This document shows positions 16,851 to 26,215 of a stretch of 64,000 bases of DNA, piece after piece. Below the pieces are notes generated by a model that saw only the letters and a list, made by a program, of their open reading frames with translations, did not search any database and was not told the DNA's origin. The translations under genes were made by a program, and so were the position numbers. How positions within the stretch are numbered: position 1 is the first letter of the stretch; every line of letters starts with the position of its first letter. Location of the stretch: NCBI GenBank assembly GCA_913775715.1, contig CAJYMC010000005.1, forward strand, positions 124,001 to 188,000. Reading direction: 5' to 3'. This DNA is from an uncultured Exiguobacterium sp. (GTDB lineage: Bacteria; Bacillota; Bacilli; Exiguobacteriales; Exiguobacteriaceae).

Positions 16851-17783
16851 TTACTTGTATTTTTTACGAAGTGCTTTACTGAAACCGTCCGCATCACGAT
16901 TCCCAACGACATAGAAGTCAACGCTCGCATCTTTCTTGTACAATTTCTTGTTGATCGACATCTTATACGAACCATTACTGCGTGGCTTCGCCTTACCGAG
17001 TAGTTTCCATGATTTGCTCGATTTATGATAGACATAAGCTTCGACGCGTACATCTTTGTCCGACACAGAACCCGTTACGGTCCGAGTCGTGCGTGTCAGT
17101 GTTTTTGTATCGACGGTTGCTGCTTTTGGAATGAATGTGCGCACCGTGAGATCGATTGGATCGAAGTCGTACGAAATCGGATCTTGTGGCTCTTCTGTTG
17201 TATCGCCATCATCCTCTCCGGGCTCGTCCCCTTCATCGCCGTCGTCATATCCATCATCATACCCGTCATCATCACCATCACCGGGTTCGTCGCCGTCATC
17301 TCCTCCGTCGTCATCGCCGTAAGAAGCGGCACGCGTTACATAATACTCGTCCCAGCCATCATCCATTCCATCATCATCGCCTGTGTAATCATCAACGCTT
17401 ACGACTTCAAGGAAATAGTTCGGTGTGACGTCGGAAGAGCTGTCTTCGTCCTCTTCATCATAGTCATACTCATCGGAATCAGATTGATGGTAGTCGTAGA
17501 AATCCTCGCCGATCAATCCTTCTTCGGGTAACTCGATCGAATAGTTCCCATTCGCATCCGCTTTTGCATGAGCGACTTCTTGTAAGTCTTCTTCCTCTGT
17601 GTCGTCCGACTGTAAAACGACGATTGCTCCGGCAGGTGCCTTTCCTTTTAAGACTTCTGTCCGTGTATTGATGTTTTTCGTTTCTACTGTGAATTCGTCC
17701 GTCGCTGCTTCAACAGGCGAGAGGTAGACTGCGCTACTGAGACCAAGCGTCACGAGTGCTGTCCATGTCATACTTTTTTTCAT
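16851..17783 (-). CDS. Secreted Asp/Gly-rich acidic protein with flanking Ig-like modules
   Basis: 310 residues; AAAGGAGG 8 bases upstream sets the ATG at 17783. Signal peptide about 1-26 (PVEAAT). An N-terminal Big-like module (about 27-90) has ADANGNYSIELPEEGL, typical of bacterial Ig domains. The middle (about 95-205) is extremely acidic, made of irregular DDG/DGYDDGYDDGDEGDEPG runs that would bind divalent cations and stay extended. A C-terminal basic Ig-like module (about 215-310) has TRTVTGSVSDKDVRVEAYV and a Lys-rich end. The charge split (acidic centre, basic tail) suggests a Ca-dependent or electrostatic link at the cell surface; this is inference. No anchor motif is visible. Confidence 0.75.
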   Translation of the reverse strand: MKKSMTWTALVTLGLSSAVYLSPVEAATDEFTVETKNINTRTEVLKGKAPAGAIVVLQSDDTEEEDLQEVAHAKADANGNYSIELPEEGLIGEDFYDYHQSDSDEYDYDEEDEDSSSDVTPNYFLEVVSVDDYTGDDDGMDDGWDEYYVTRAASYGDDDGGDDGDEPGDGDDDGYDDGYDDGDEGDEPGEDDGDTTEEPQDPISYDFDPIDLTVRTFIPKAATVDTKTLTRTTRTVTGSVSDKDVRVEAYVYHKSSKSWKLLGKAKPRSNGSYKMSINKKLYKKDASVDFYVVGNRDADGFSKALRKKYK

Positions 17784-17893
17784 CGTAAAACGCCTCCTTT
17801 TTCTGTAGTATAGCAAGGAAATTACTGGATATATTTTCAGTTTTAAATGATAAAGAAATGAGATTTTAAAAAAACGTTAGGATAGAGAAAATT

Positions 17894-17928
17894 AAAAATC
17901 CCTCTGTACCGAAACACATACAAAGGGA
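17894..17928 (-). terminator. Terminator of the 13-repeat protein gene
   Basis: Stem TCCCTCTGTA / TACAAAGGGA (one mismatch), followed on the minus strand by TTTTTAATTTT. Confidence 0.7.
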
Positions 17929-17937
17929 AAAGAAATC

Positions 17938-20900
17938 TTATTTTTTTGCTGGAACCTTGATGAGGAATGGTACCGGTTTAGGAACATCTCCGAACTTTGC
18001 GAACAAGACGACGAGGTGTTCGTATTTGTCTGGTGTCACGACGGCTTGACTTCCTTGAATCGTTACGATGTCTGGATGAGAAGATTTCCATTCACTTATA
18101 GATTTTGATCCAATACCAAGAACACCACCATAACTTTGAGGAAGCGAAGCTGACTTACCTAACGTGAGTGAATCGACGATCGGATTGACGATGCCTCCGA
18201 GGACATTCAATAAACTTGAGAGTAAGGATGTCTGAGTATCTTGCGTAGCGAGTGACAATATACTTGAAGTATTACCAGTTGTCGCAGAAAGCGTGAAAGG
18301 CGTAATTTGTGATCGATTCTTAACGATACCGAGACTCGTTAAAAGACTTTCATTACTTGATTTCCAGGTAAGTGGAGATCCGTTTAACGTAGTCGGTAAC
18401 TTTAAATCGAGGTAGACGTTCAGCGTCGGACTGACGGCTGCGATGCGCGCGAGATCTTCTTTAAGGATCAGACTGAGATTCCCAGCAATCGTTCCATCGA
18501 ATGTCTTGCTTTTTAAGACGCCGTCTTTCGTGATCCATGCCGTCAAAGAGAACGCCTGTGAAGAAACGGCTGGAATGATGGTACCGGTATTACTAATGAT
18601 GTTCGTATTGCTTGATTTCCACGTGATCGGTAATCCGTTGATTTGAGTCGGCAAGTTGAGGGAAGACGTCAAATCTGTTAGTGAACTGAGGGAGAGGTCT
18701 TGTAACGCCTTATCTAATAGTTTTGTTGGACTCAAGGGAACTTTGATACCTGTAATCGTTCGATTTTTAGTAACACTATCTTTCGTCGCGGTTATTGTGA
18801 TATCGACGAGTTCGTCAGTGAGACCTTGGGTGACGACTCCGCCACTTGCTACAACAGAAGGCTTGTCGGATTTAATCGAAACAGTGATTCCAGTGGGCGC
18901 TTGAAGAACCAGATTAGTCGTCAAAATGTTTGGAATGCTCAGGCTATCAAGATAAGACTGGACAATATCAGCAGCAGATGGATCTTTCATCGGAACCGTT
19001 AGCTGATCAAAGGTTTTGGTTTCCGTAGCCTCTCCTTTTTTAGCGGTCACTGTTAATGACAACTTAGTGTTGGTTGCAGCTGGAATGATGGATCCGTCAT
19101 TTAAAAGAACCGCAGTATTGCTGGAAGATAAGGTAACTGTAATGCCTTTCGCACTCGCTTCGTCGATTAAATTAAGCTTTTCGGTGAGTAAAGAAGGAAG
19201 CGTTAGTTGATCGAGATATTTTTGTAATTCTTCGGCATCTGTCAATGCACGTTTCGGTACTGAAATACTTTCAAATTGTTTCGATAGTGATATCCCATTT
19301 TTCGAGGCGATTATTGTAATATCAGTCGTTCGATCTACGATATCGCGTGTGAGAATGCCGGTACTAGACAATAGTGAAGTAACCGAGGGTTCAATCCGAA
19401 CGTCTATCCCTGCAGGTGGATCCAATGAAAGATTAGTTTTGAGTGGACCTGTGATTGAAAGACCTTTTAAATAGTTCGTCAATTCTTCTGTCACTGTCAG
19501 AGGACGTGCGGGTACAGAAAGATTTGAAAACATCTTCGTCTTTGAAACACCGTTGAGCACAGCTGTCACACTGACTGTCACAGATTGAGCAGTATCTGCT
19601 AGTTTAACCACGCCTGACGTTCCCACGACATCCGGCTGGGAAGAGGTCAGGTATACGGTCAGTCCCTCAGGTGCGGGAGGTAACTGAATGTTTTGATTCA
19701 ACGGACTAGCAATCTCGACTTGATTCAAATAAGTGTCGATCAAGGCATCCGGTAACACCTCTTGTTTTGGAATCGTGATCAATGGAAACTCCTTCTTACG
19801 AATAATTCCGTCTTTTGACGCCGTCACCGTCACAGAGACGATCTGATCAGTCAGACCGCGTGTCACGCTGCCGGTATTCGAAAGGACAGCTGTGTTCGTT
19901 GAGAAGAAAGAAGTCTCGATTCCCGGTGTCATCGGGGTTGGCAAGTAATAATCAGCTGTCAAAGGTGATGGGATTTCGACCGTTTTCAGATAATCATCGA
20001 GCAAATCAACTGTCGCATTCTCTTTTTTCGGGACAACGTATTTCGAGAACGTCCGTGTCCGCGAAATGCCGTCTTTCGTTGCTGTAATCGTGAACGTCAC
20101 TGTTTGATCAACAGATGAGCGAGTCACTATTCCGGCACTAGATAAGATCGCATTGTTGTCTGAAACAATCGAGGTCGTGATTCCCGAAGCGATGGGAAGC
20201 GACAGACTCGATGTCAATGGATTTGAAATCGATAAAGTATTCAGGTAGGTGTCGAGGAGTTCTTCCGTTGCACCCTCTTTTTTTGGAACGACGAGTCCGG
20301 AGAACGTCCGTGTCCGCGAGACGCCGTCTTTCGTTGCGATGATCGTCACGGAAACCGTCTTATCTGTTAAGCCCCGCTTGATTTTCCCGCTTGTTGCTAG
20401 TACAGACGTGTCATCCGAAGAAAGTGTTGCAACAATGCCATCCTCCTCCGGTAAGACGATATCCGACAAAAGCGGACTCGAAAGAGCGATCCCATCCAGA
20501 TAGTTTTGTAGCAAATCACTCGTAGCCCCATCTTTTTTCGGAATCGTTAAGTTTGAGAAGGTGCGTAATTTAGTGACGCCATCTTTTGTCGCAATGACTG
20601 TCAAGGAGACGACTTTATCCGTCAGACCACGAGTGACTTGACCGGCATTCGATAAAATCGAGGTATTGGTCGAAGACAGTGTCGTCCGAATGCCGTCGAC
20701 AGTCGGAAGCGTCACGTCACGCGTCAACGTACTTGGGATATCAAGCTTGTTCAAGTAATCTGCTAACAGTTCGTCAATCGCTGTATCTCGTTTCGGGACT
20801 TGATAATTCCAAAAGCTACGTGTGCGTGTCACGCCATTTTTTGTCGCCGAGACAAGGAAGGATAGGGATTGATCGGTCAGGCCGCGTGTCACTTTCCCCG

Positions 20901-22383
20901 TCGACGAGAGAACGTCCGGAAGCGAAGAAGTCAGAGAGAGCGTTGTTCCCGATGCGGCAGGCAATACCAGGTCTTTTAGTAAGGGATTCGGGAATGTCAG
21001 ACGACTCAGGTAGTCATCTAAGAACAACTCCGTTGCATTGTCGACTTTCGGGACAGTGATATTCGAGTAAAGACATGTTTTTTCAAGACTACCTTTTGAA
21101 GCCTTCAACGTGAGCGTGACGAGTTGATCTGTCAGGTCACGGCGTACTTTACCGTCCGGTGTGACGATTTTTTCATTTGAAGATATCAATTGGAATGTTA
21201 TACCTTCTGCTTGCGGTAACTGAATGTCCTTCGTCAACGGACTCCCGAGTTTGAACTTGTCGAGAGTAAAGTCGATCAGCTCCTCGTCCGTCAGGTCACG
21301 TTTCGGAATCGTAACGCCCGAGAAGGAGCGCGTTTCTTCAAGACCATTCAATTTCCCGACGATCGTGAACGCGACGTCCCGTTCTTGATCCGTGCGAATG
21401 ACTTGTCCGGTAGGCGATAGATTGCCGTCCGTGGAACGGATGCTGAATGTGGCCCCATCCACTTGCGGAAGCTGAATGTCTTGTAGGAGCGGACTTGCAA
21501 TCGTAATTCCTGCAAGCAATGCCTTCAAGATTTTTCGTGAGTCGTCCGGTGCTGGAGGCGTGACGACGTTACGAATCGTAACAGTGGAAGGAGCTGCATT
21601 TTGCGATCCGCTTAAAATCGAAACGTCATAGCGTCCGACCGGCAATACATTCGTTTCGATTCGGAAGTATCCTTGTCGATCACGTTTCAGTGGATACATC
21701 GATACACGGTCTTTATCGTCGATCAGATACAGGTGATGTGTCATACCTTTTGCCGGATAGAGGATGCGACCGGTGACGAGTAGTCGGCGACCACTTTCAA
21801 ACGGCGTATACCTCACGTTTTCATGTTTGACGTCTGAAACGCGTAATGTATTTTTTCCAGCAATCAAGACGTTGCGTCCAACGGCTGTGTACTTCACGCT
21901 TTTGTTCCCAAAGGACGCTGTTGTCGTCCGTGTCCACTTCAGTGGATACGAATAGCGCTGCCCACCAGCGAAAATCGTCGATAGCCGTTCTGGAAGTTTA
22001 GTCGGTTGGTTTTTTCCAACCGTTTTAACGACAGGTGGAAGAATCGATTTCGGATAGTTTTTGATCGTGACGTACCAGTAGGCACTTTTAGAAGTTCCAG
22101 CAACATTCCCTTTAATTTTTTGTTTTCGATCAATGATTTTTTTATCGAAACGAACACTACTCCATTTCACGGATCGTTTCACTTTTTTACCGTTCGCAAG
22201 TTTAACACGAACGGTCTTTGGTGGAGAAAGGGGTTTGACCGCAAACACATCGCCGCCATAATGGACGGTTGATGCAGGACGGTATACTTTTTTGACGCTG
22301 CTTGATTTAGCGGCAGCAACGGATTGGAATGAGGCGGGGAAGGAAAGCAACAGACAGAGAAGAACGATAAGACTCTTTCGCAT
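17938..22383 (-). CDS. Giant secreted protein with 13 atrophied Ig-like repeats
   Basis: 1481 residues; GGGAGG 7 bases before ATG 22383. Signal peptide about 1-25. Residues about 30-170 carry the module shared with the S-layer-like protein (HYGGDVFAVK..SPPKTVRV, RSVKWSSVRFDKK, NYP) and its second Big_4-like part. A short beta domain is followed by 13 tandem repeats of about 82-87 residues (DNA about 18,225-21,535), each of the form LLxxYLxxLxIxxPLTxxxxLP, a Ser-Ser/Thr stretch, G.VTRGLTDQ.VS.T..ATKDGV...RTFS...VPK. This matches atrophied bacterial Ig (aBig_2-like) domains. A distinct C-terminal domain of about 95 residues (QSYGGVLGIGSKSISEWKSS) ends in KVPAKK. It is a paralogue of the next gene upstream. 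Probably a long surface fibre or S-layer-associated protein; anchor unknown. Confidence 0.8.
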   Translation of the reverse strand: MRKSLIVLLCLLLSFPASFQSVAAAKSSSVKKVYRPASTVHYGGDVFAVKPLSPPKTVRVKLANGKKVKRSVKWSSVRFDKKIIDRKQKIKGNVAGTSKSAYWYVTIKNYPKSILPPVVKTVGKNQPTKLPERLSTIFAGGQRYSYPLKWTRTTTASFGNKSVKYTAVGRNVLIAGKNTLRVSDVKHENVRYTPFESGRRLLVTGRILYPAKGMTHHLYLIDDKDRVSMYPLKRDRQGYFRIETNVLPVGRYDVSILSGSQNAAPSTVTIRNVVTPPAPDDSRKILKALLAGITIASPLLQDIQLPQVDGATFSIRSTDGNLSPTGQVIRTDQERDVAFTIVGKLNGLEETRSFSGVTIPKRDLTDEELIDFTLDKFKLGSPLTKDIQLPQAEGITFQLISSNEKIVTPDGKVRRDLTDQLVTLTLKASKGSLEKTCLYSNITVPKVDNATELFLDDYLSRLTFPNPLLKDLVLPAASGTTLSLTSSLPDVLSSTGKVTRGLTDQSLSFLVSATKNGVTRTRSFWNYQVPKRDTAIDELLADYLNKLDIPSTLTRDVTLPTVDGIRTTLSSTNTSILSNAGQVTRGLTDKVVSLTVIATKDGVTKLRTFSNLTIPKKDGATSDLLQNYLDGIALSSPLLSDIVLPEEDGIVATLSSDDTSVLATSGKIKRGLTDKTVSVTIIATKDGVSRTRTFSGLVVPKKEGATEELLDTYLNTLSISNPLTSSLSLPIASGITTSIVSDNNAILSSAGIVTRSSVDQTVTFTITATKDGISRTRTFSKYVVPKKENATVDLLDDYLKTVEIPSPLTADYYLPTPMTPGIETSFFSTNTAVLSNTGSVTRGLTDQIVSVTVTASKDGIIRKKEFPLITIPKQEVLPDALIDTYLNQVEIASPLNQNIQLPPAPEGLTVYLTSSQPDVVGTSGVVKLADTAQSVTVSVTAVLNGVSKTKMFSNLSVPARPLTVTEELTNYLKGLSITGPLKTNLSLDPPAGIDVRIEPSVTSLLSSTGILTRDIVDRTTDITIIASKNGISLSKQFESISVPKRALTDAEELQKYLDQLTLPSLLTEKLNLIDEASAKGITVTLSSSNTAVLLNDGSIIPAATNTKLSLTVTAKKGEATETKTFDQLTVPMKDPSAADIVQSYLDSLSIPNILTTNLVLQAPTGITVSIKSDKPSVVASGGVVTQGLTDELVDITITATKDSVTKNRTITGIKVPLSPTKLLDKALQDLSLSSLTDLTSSLNLPTQINGLPITWKSSNTNIISNTGTIIPAVSSQAFSLTAWITKDGVLKSKTFDGTIAGNLSLILKEDLARIAAVSPTLNVYLDLKLPTTLNGSPLTWKSSNESLLTSLGIVKNRSQITPFTLSATTGNTSSILSLATQDTQTSLLSSLLNVLGGIVNPIVDSLTLGKSASLPQSYGGVLGIGSKSISEWKSSHPDIVTIQGSQAVVTPDKYEHLVVLFAKFGDVPKPVPFLIKVPAKK

Positions 22384-22482
22384 GACCAAACCTCCCTAGA
22401 AAGTGTAATGTCCAGGCAAATGATTGGCTCTCAGGTGTTGAAGTTCCCATGATGTATGTAGCAGAAAAATCAGTTAGAAAAA

Positions 22483-22523
22483 TATGCGATGAACCTGATT
22501 AGGAAAGTCAGATTCATCGCATA
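22483..22523 (-). terminator. Terminator of the 8-repeat protein gene
   Basis: 16-bp stem TATGCGATGAACCTGA / TCAGATTCATCGCATA (one mismatch), followed on the minus strand by TTTTTCTAAC. It separates the two paralogues, so each has its own transcript. Confidence 0.8.
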
Positions 22524-22551
22524 TGAAATTCAGAAACGCAGATTTGAAAAA

Positions 22552-25500
22552 TTAACGTTTAGGGATTTTGACAAGAACCGGAACAGGTTTCTCGAGACCC
22601 TCATAGTCTGCATAGAGCACGACGAGGTGATCAACATCATCACGTTTTACAGTTAAGTTATACCCCTGGATTGTCACAAGGTCCGGGTGTGAACTACTCC
22701 AGCCGGTAATATCACGTGCTCCAATACCAAGAAGACCACCGTAACTTTTCGGAAGTGTTGCTGTTCCTTGACCGCTAGCTAGTGTGTTGACGACAGGATT
22801 TAATACATTCCCAAGTAAATCAACGACGCCGCTTAGCAAACCACCAGAAGGACGTTGGATAGCAAGATTTAACGTTTCCGTTGTTCCTCCAGATTTCGCA
22901 GTAAGTGTGAATGGTGTCGCACTCGAGTCGCTTAGGATCACCCCGCTATTGTTTAGAAGCGATGGTGCACTAGATGTCCAATCGATCGCTGAACCATTCA
23001 ATGAAGTCGGAAGGTTGAGGTTATAGGCAACATTCAACGTACCAACGCTTGACTTGATTTTTGCGATATCCGTTTTAAGGGATAGACCAAGATCAGCCGC
23101 AACTGATCCCGCGAACGTTTTCGTTTTCGTAATGCCACCTTTTGTGACACTTGCCTTGAGTGAGAAGTTTTGTAGATTCAATGCACTTTTTACGACACCG
23201 TCGTTTGAGATGACGTCCGGGTTGTTCGAAGTCCATTGAACAGCAATTCCTTTAGAACTACTTGGCAGATTGACGTTACCTGTTAAGTTGATGAGATTGA
23301 GATTGATCGCATCTAGTGCAGCATCGAGTTCTGCCGAGAGACTGATTGGGACAAGAATGTTCGAGAATGTCCGTGATTTCGTGACACCGTCTTTAGAAAC
23401 GTTGACCGTCACGGAAATCGTTTTATCAGCATCAGGTCGTGTCAGGATACCTGTGTTAGATAAGATGCTTGGATCCGACGCGCTGATTGACAAGTTCGCA
23501 CCAGCAGGTGGTGTCAGTGAAAGATCTGCTGTCAACGGACTGTTGATCGATAGACCTGCTAGATATAGATCAAGTAATTCGCCAGTCGTGACATCACGTT
23601 TTGGAACAAGGATGTTCGAGAAGACTTTTGATTTTGATTTGCCGTCTTTTGCGACGATGATCGTCAGTGAAACCGTTTGGTTCGCGTCACCACGCGTGAC
23701 GACACCTGCATTTGAGACGACTTTCGTGTCAGAAGAACTGATCGTGACCGTTCCACCGTCAAGTGATGGAAGAGAGAGATTCGTTGTCAGTGGGTTGGCG
23801 ATGACGAGTGCGTCCAAGTACGCTTGTAACGCTCCTTCCGTGACACCATCACGTTGCGGTACTTTGATGTTCGAGAACGTCCGTGTTTTAACGACATCGT
23901 CTTTAGAGACGGAAATCGTCAATGAAACGGTTTGATCCGTAAGACCACGCGTGACTTTACCGGCATTCGAGACGACATTCGTGTTCGAAGAACTGATGGC
24001 GATTGTCGCACCTTCTGGTGGCGTCAACATGAGATCTTTTGTTAATGGATTGTCGATCGTTAATTTGTCGAGATAGTCTTGCAATGAGATCGCTGTTGCG
24101 TCATCACGTTTTGGAACGTTCAAGTTCCAGAAGTCGCGTGATTTTGTGATACCATCTTTTGTGACCGAGACGACGATCGAGACCGTTTGATCCGTCATAC
24201 CGCGTGTGACGACTCCTGTGTCTGAGATGACGCTAGGTTTAGTCGATGTGATCGAGACTGTAGCACCTGGAAGTGCTGGAAGGACGATATTTTTCGTCAC
24301 CGGACTCTTGATATCGAGTTTATCAAGATAGTCTTGCAACAGGCTATCTGTCGCATTGTCGACTTTCGGGACGAGGATGTTCGGGAAGTTCTTCGTTTTT
24401 GTCAAGCTACCTTTCGTCGCGCGTAACGTCAAGTCGACTTGTTTGTCTTCGAGGCCACGTTTAACGATTCCGTTGCTTGAGACGACGGCTTCATTCGAAG
24501 AAATCAGCGAGAACGAGATTCCTTCAGCTGTTGGCAATGTGATATTCGTTTTGAGTGGATTGGCGATTGTGAAGTTCTGAAGCGTGAAGTCAATCAACTC
24601 TTCGTCCGATAAGTCTTTTCGTGGAACGAGGATGTTCGAGAACGATTTACTTTCCGTTACACCATCAAACGTCGCCTTGATTTTGAAATTGACCGTTTGA
24701 TCGGTCGCGCCACGCATGACTTTCCCGCTGCTTGAGACGACTGGATTGTCTGAATCGACCGAGAACGAGACACCATCGACTTCTGGGAACTCGATGTCAC
24801 TTAACAGGGGATTCGAGACATTGATGACGAGAAGTAATTTTTGGAGCAGTTCTCGTTTTTGTTCATCCGTTGGTTCCGTAACCGGTTTTTTGATCGTAAT
24901 CGAGACGGATTTCGTCTTTTTCGAACCCGACAGGATGTAGACCGTGTAGTCTCCTGGAGCGAGTTCCTGACTTGTCACGTAGTAATGTCCTTTTTTATCG
25001 AGTTTGAGGTACATCTTCGTGCTCTCACCCGTCTTTTTATCCGTGATGACGAGGTAGCTTTTTACGCCTTTTGCTTCATAGAGAATTTTGCCGGTTGCCC
25101 GAATCTTTTTCCCGTACGAGACGAGATAATACTTCTGCATCGACTGGACGACATCAGATACTTTTAGCTTAGCAGCCCCGTAGATTTCGAGGTTGCGTCC
25201 GACTGTCGAATACGTCAGATTTTTCGTACCGAATGAAGCTGTTGAGACCTTACTCCATTTGAGCGGATACGAGTAGCGTTGTCCACCCTCGAAAATCGTT
25301 GAAAGACGTGTCGGCAAGTTCGCTGGTTGATTCTTTCCGACGGTCATGACATTCGGAGCAAGCACCTTCGCTGGATAGTTTTTGACTTTGACATACCAGT
25401 ACGCATTTTTTGATGTACCGTAGACATCCCCCTTGATCTTCTGTTTCTTTCCGATGTACTTCTTATCAAAGCTGACCTTACTCCATTTGACGGATCGATA

Positions 25501-25710
25501 CGCATACTTCCCATTCGAGAGCTTGACCTTGACGGATTTTGGATACGTCAATTTCTTCTTGGCATACTTCACGCCACCGTAGTGAACAAGATACTTTGGT
25601 GAGTAGACGGTCTTGACGCTACTCGAAGAAGCGGCAGAAGCACCCAATGGGGTCAACCCATAGGACAGAATGAGAAGAAGACTCAGAACAATCGCCAACC
25701 CTTTTTTCAT
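22552..25710 (-). CDS. Giant secreted protein with 8 atrophied Ig-like repeats
   Basis: 1052 residues; GAGGAGG 8 bases before ATG 25710. Signal peptide about 1-27. The architecture equals that of the gene at 17938: shared N-terminal module (HYGGVKYAKKKLTYPKSVKV, RSVKWSKVSFDKKYIGK), a second Big_4-like part, a short domain with TGESTKMYLKLDKKGHYYV, then 8 rather than 13 repeats of about 83 residues, and the same C-terminal domain (KSYGGLLGIGARDITGWSSS). The length difference of 429 residues equals about five repeats, so the paralogues differ almost only by repeat number. Repeats 1-3 and the last two pair off clearly between the proteins; the central ones expanded separately. Confidence 0.8.
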   Translation of the reverse strand: MKKGLAIVLSLLLILSYGLTPLGASAASSSSVKTVYSPKYLVHYGGVKYAKKKLTYPKSVKVKLSNGKYAYRSVKWSKVSFDKKYIGKKQKIKGDVYGTSKNAYWYVKVKNYPAKVLAPNVMTVGKNQPANLPTRLSTIFEGGQRYSYPLKWSKVSTASFGTKNLTYSTVGRNLEIYGAAKLKVSDVVQSMQKYYLVSYGKKIRATGKILYEAKGVKSYLVITDKKTGESTKMYLKLDKKGHYYVTSQELAPGDYTVYILSGSKKTKSVSITIKKPVTEPTDEQKRELLQKLLLVINVSNPLLSDIEFPEVDGVSFSVDSDNPVVSSSGKVMRGATDQTVNFKIKATFDGVTESKSFSNILVPRKDLSDEELIDFTLQNFTIANPLKTNITLPTAEGISFSLISSNEAVVSSNGIVKRGLEDKQVDLTLRATKGSLTKTKNFPNILVPKVDNATDSLLQDYLDKLDIKSPVTKNIVLPALPGATVSITSTKPSVISDTGVVTRGMTDQTVSIVVSVTKDGITKSRDFWNLNVPKRDDATAISLQDYLDKLTIDNPLTKDLMLTPPEGATIAISSSNTNVVSNAGKVTRGLTDQTVSLTISVSKDDVVKTRTFSNIKVPQRDGVTEGALQAYLDALVIANPLTTNLSLPSLDGGTVTISSSDTKVVSNAGVVTRGDANQTVSLTIIVAKDGKSKSKVFSNILVPKRDVTTGELLDLYLAGLSINSPLTADLSLTPPAGANLSISASDPSILSNTGILTRPDADKTISVTVNVSKDGVTKSRTFSNILVPISLSAELDAALDAINLNLINLTGNVNLPSSSKGIAVQWTSNNPDVISNDGVVKSALNLQNFSLKASVTKGGITKTKTFAGSVAADLGLSLKTDIAKIKSSVGTLNVAYNLNLPTSLNGSAIDWTSSAPSLLNNSGVILSDSSATPFTLTAKSGGTTETLNLAIQRPSGGLLSGVVDLLGNVLNPVVNTLASGQGTATLPKSYGGLLGIGARDITGWSSSHPDLVTIQGYNLTVKRDDVDHLVVLYADYEGLEKPVPVLVKIPKR

Positions 25711-26215
25711 CAATACAACCTCCTCTAAATCAATAGACTAAAGTGTGCATGGATGAACGTGCATCTCAGGTGTATAAAATAAAATTACCCTTTTATTATG
25801 GAAAATATGTAATATTTTTAACATAATTATATTAAATGGTATTTATTAGGTATCTTATGTGGGTCTATAGTTCTGAATCGTTGGTATAAGAGGATTTTAG
25901 ATATGTAATAAATATTCATCTTTTGAAGGTCTATATACTCATAAAGTTTCAATGAATAGTAATTTTGGTCTAAATTTCAAATATATGACATACTTGTTTC
26001 TTTTATTTTCAAAAAGTACTAAATTCGGTCATCCAGCGTATGAATTGAGTGTTATTTCGAAATAAAGGTCATGAAAAAACGATAAAAATTGAATAAAAAT
26101 GTAAAAATAAAAACTAAAAAGGAAAAATAGATAGAAAAAACCAATAAATCCATTATAATGAGATGAGGTATGAATGATGCATTCATGAAATGAACAGAAG
26201 AAAGAGGATGATCGA
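25711..26215. other. AT-rich divergent promoter region
   Basis: About 500 bases without a supportable gene between the 8-repeat gene (minus) and a small secreted protein (plus). TATAAT at 26155-26160 is a good -10 for the plus gene; no clear -35 is seen. The part next to the minus gene is its leader. Confidence 0.5.

Noticed and set aside
17025-17531. 168-residue open frame on the plus strand, Ile/Val-rich
   Set aside because: Antisense image of the GAT/GGC-rich Asp/Gly core; no ribosome site.
18225-21535. Many regularly spaced similar segments, reminiscent of a CRISPR or satellite array
   Set aside because: They are in frame, about 250 bp long and encode Ig-like repeats; there are no short identical repeats with unique spacers.
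23270-23935. 221-residue open frame on the plus strand
   Set aside because: Antisense to the Ig-like repeats, and the frame recurs wherever the repeat recurs.
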